Origin: an uncultured Collinsella sp.
Lineage (GTDB): Bacteria > Actinomycetota > Coriobacteriia > Coriobacteriales > Coriobacteriaceae
Reading direction: 5' to 3'
NCBI GenBank assembly: GCA_902494375.1
Contig: CABUTL010000074.1
Span: 1-6,922 of the forward strand
Length of the DNA: 6,922 nt
Part shown: positions 6,101 to 6,922 of the stretch, piece by piece
Layout of the letters: each line of letters starts with the position of its first letter
How positions within the stretch are numbered: the stretch's first letter is position 1
Notes under the pieces: model-generated
The model's input: only the letters and a program-made list of their open reading frames with translations
What the model was told of the DNA's origin: nothing
The model's database searches: none
Translations under genes and position numbers: made by a program

Positions 6101-6744
6101 GCCGCACGATAGGCATCGGCAAGCGCCGAGGTGTCGGCCTGGCCGCGTGCCACGCGCACATCGTCCATGCCGCCCGGCAGCTGGCTCGATAGCTCCAACA
6201 GGTCGCGCACTAGACCCTTGATGGTCGTACCGGCGCCAAAGGAACCGCCCTCGCCCGCCATGGGATACCAGGCGTAGAGGGCCTTGAGCGATGCCGCGAG
6301 CTCGGGGGCGGCATCGGGCGCCGTTGCGCGGCCCAGCACATGCTCGACAGCCTGATCCATGAGCTCGTCGGTATCGGTGAGCACTGTGAACTCGGGATCG
6401 ATGCCCAGCTCCAGCGCGTGCGCGCGCAGGATACGCGAGCACATGCCGTGAATGGTCGAGATCCACGCGTCGTCGACGGTCAGTGCTTCCTCGTCCATGC
6501 CCTCGTCGATGAGCGCGCGGCGCACGCGGTCACGAATCTCGGCCGCGGCATCTTTGGTAAAGGTAATAGCGAGCACCTGGTCCAGATGCTCAACGAACGG
6601 ACCGGATTCGGGAGAGAGTGCGTAGACGATGCGGCGCGTGAGGGTAAAGGTCTTGCCCGAACCGGCGCCCGCCGAGACAAACAGCGGACGGTCGAGCGTT
6701 TTGACGATCTGCAGCTGTTGCGGCATCAAAGTCGAAAGATCCAT
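3118..6744 (-). CDS. addA: ATP-dependent helicase/nuclease subunit A (AddA, UvrD-like helicase plus RecB-type nuclease)
   Basis: Large subunit of the AddAB helicase-nuclease, which unwinds and resects double-strand breaks and prepares single strands for RecA. At 1208 residues it is close to the Bacillus subtilis AddA length. All superfamily 1A helicase motifs are intact: Walker A GAGSGKT (26-32), motif Ia ITFTKDAAAEI (60-70), TIHGMC (97-102), Walker B IDEFQDTD (346-353), motif III VGDAQQSIYRFRGA (374-387), motif IV LVRNFRS (421-427), motif V TVHASKGLEYP (720-730) and motif VI LLYVAMTRAREL (834-845). A low-complexity Ala/Asp/Glu-rich linker (about 926-1032) leads to the C-terminal PD-(D/E)XK nuclease, with GSAFHAA (1037-1043), E1102, D1127 in GAIDAL, the catalytic DYK at 1143-1145 and Q1164-x3-Y1168. 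The nuclease therefore looks active. The ATG at 6744 lies 3 bp after the addB stop, with AAGGAGG inside the addB end, so translation is probably coupled. Confidence 0.95.
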   Translation of the reverse strand: MDLSTLMPQQLQIVKTLDRPLFVSAGAGSGKTFTLTRRIVYALSPESGPFVEHLDQVLAITFTKDAAAEIRDRVRRALIDEGMDEEALTVDDAWISTIHGMCSRILRAHALELGIDPEFTVLTDTDELMDQAVEHVLGRATAPDAAPELAASLKALYAWYPMAGEGGSFGAGTTIKGLVRDLLELSSQLPGGMDDVRVARGQADTSALADAYRAALGASKATTEKAQVALDAIDAFEASGKTMEDAARLMMSCSMPRASKAFPKEQVELLKAEAADAFINIVLACGGPALDALVGLARAVEAEYRALKAGQSALDNNDLLRMAYEALRDYPAIRAAYEGRFKMVMIDEFQDTDQMQVDLIRYLTGAGERALCTVGDAQQSIYRFRGAEVEVFRRQERKVGLTAAPDVAAATDAPAGELVKLVRNFRSHDEVLRYVARVFDGDTGGLMQGFLDLEPSDKRKDKLKAKASRRQALFVAGGSTQERTQAKARAIAERFQALVKAGQPQGDMVLLLGRMTNADVYAQAFRDQGLDCVIAGGSVFAQAAEVQTVRALVCALANPADTAQGLMPLLASPMFALGAQEFLALATKLDDQTGETSRRNIDMGIMSDFDVPGLQNLPLVTRAREVLRYALCRVGRDSFAAIARDVVNASGWFVRLAQRGPEGKAIAANVLKALDAVAEAEAELGNSPRSIAFAFDRFLAGKEAPGALNEEGDGAVRIMTVHASKGLEYPVVAVAECFGVRKSSGAAQMGRVEGGAQVVALPARFDGVKLADGTFVKGDDVKKQFEHAFKGKGTSLWLPPELMEDVCATGSPAEAFARLRNDDLQLSLEERARLLYVAMTRARELVILAMDAGVSRGKVTAPTFDVETDLTYDVLRRILPTGSLDMPQLDSDRLAFDNSKPGDYELISLADFTFGEQVFEANASLDVEGRLVRGDADAADNAARSTVPGPADPEPDSFELVYPQAVGVRMGTCPFPARDSYSYSSIAAALHAETEDRAAETRVPMDEAGDDAESDGSEMTDADVAAVEPAGNPMALGSAFHAACQWLIEMGSDALPAERADALARLWCLTPEQRERFDVALDRWLKSAVRADLLAWPCVRAEVPFFSLGCEDEDIARYGVYAEGAIDALATDPADPSRALVIDYKTGGTPDETPDQLLEKHALQARVYADVLHKAGFEAVTVKFVRVEQANPAIFVEPAEPQVVTYNL

Positions 6745-6747
6745 GGT

Positions 6748-6922
6748 CTACACGTCCCTCCTTACAAACGTTCCTTCGTGGTTATACGAGCAGCGCGCAT
6801 GCGCGGCCTGAGCCGACGTCGGGTCGACGGCGGCAACGTTGCCTGCCTCGAGCTCGCGCAGACGCTCGGCAATGCCGGTCTCCACTCGATCGAGCAGCGC
6901 ATCGAAGTCCATGCTGCCGCCC
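6748..6922 (-). CDS. addB: Probable ATP-dependent nuclease subunit B, C-terminal 57 residues (5' part outside window)
   Basis: C-terminal fragment of the gene upstream of addA, identified mainly by position: addB normally precedes addA. The visible part, GGSMDFDALLDRV...ERLRELEAGNVAAVDP...ARCSYNHEGTFVRRDV, fits the end of AddB, where a helix (DFEVLRDFV in B. subtilis), a G-x(2)-P-like turn and the iron-sulphur cysteines follow one another. B. subtilis AddB ends with CTYCAFKSVC, three of the four cluster ligands. Here only the first cysteine (CSYN) is kept; the others align with N and V. The protein may therefore lack the cluster, or have a rearranged tail. The stop codon TAG (6750-6748) is 3 bp from addA. 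Without the rest of the gene the assignment stays probable. Confidence 0.7.
   Translation of the reverse strand, partial: GGSMDFDALLDRVETGIAERLRELEAGNVAAVDPTSAQAAHARCSYNHEGTFVRRDV
6756..6763 (-). promoter_or_regulatory. Ribosome binding site of addA inside the addB end
   Basis: AAGGAGGG on the minus strand, lying in the last codons of addB, with an 11-nt gap to the addA ATG. The spacing is slightly long but the match is very strong. It supports coupled translation of the two subunits. Confidence 0.7.

Noticed and set aside
1..6922. CRISPR arrays, tRNA or rRNA genes, transposases, toxin-antitoxin pairs, defence genes
   Set aside because: No regular spaced repeats, tRNA cloverleaf signatures or transposase motifs were seen. 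AddAB acts on foreign DNA ends too, but its main role is break repair.

Overview
The window looks like chromosomal DNA from a high-GC Gram-positive bacterium, most likely a gut actinobacterium of the class Coriobacteriia (Collinsella-like). This is an inference from codon use (strongly G/C-ending codons in the repair and replication genes), the actinobacterial-style DnaE N-terminus (HLHNHT...SMLDGA), and the pairing of an AddAB nuclease with Firmicutes-like accessory genes. No rRNA or tRNA marker is present to prove it.

All five protein genes lie on the minus strand, so transcription runs from high to low coordinates. In that order they are: the last 57 codons of a probable addB (6922-6748); a complete 1208-aa addA helicase-nuclease (6744-3118), 3 bp behind addB with its Shine-Dalgarno inside the addB end; a 136-bp gap with paired inverted repeats; a 169-aa DUF3284-type protein of unknown function (2981-2472); a 103-bp gap; a 399-aa MFS transporter (2368-1169) in visibly AT-richer DNA; a 240-bp gap with an unexplained open frame, a 10-bp inverted repeat and a hairpin; and the first 309 codons of dnaE (928-1), which continues past the window edge.

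The two ends belong to DNA maintenance. AddAB processes double-strand breaks for RecA-dependent repair, and DnaE is the replicative DNA polymerase. The two genes between them have no evident role in those processes. The MFS gene, by composition and weak translation signals, looks like a later insertion between conserved genes.

I see no clear new defence or mobile system. The points most worth a second look are an insertion of about 60 residues inside the DnaE PHP domain, the apparent loss of iron-sulphur cysteines at the AddB C-terminus, the mutually exclusive RNA stems downstream of addA, and the debris-like 240 bp between the MFS gene and dnaE.
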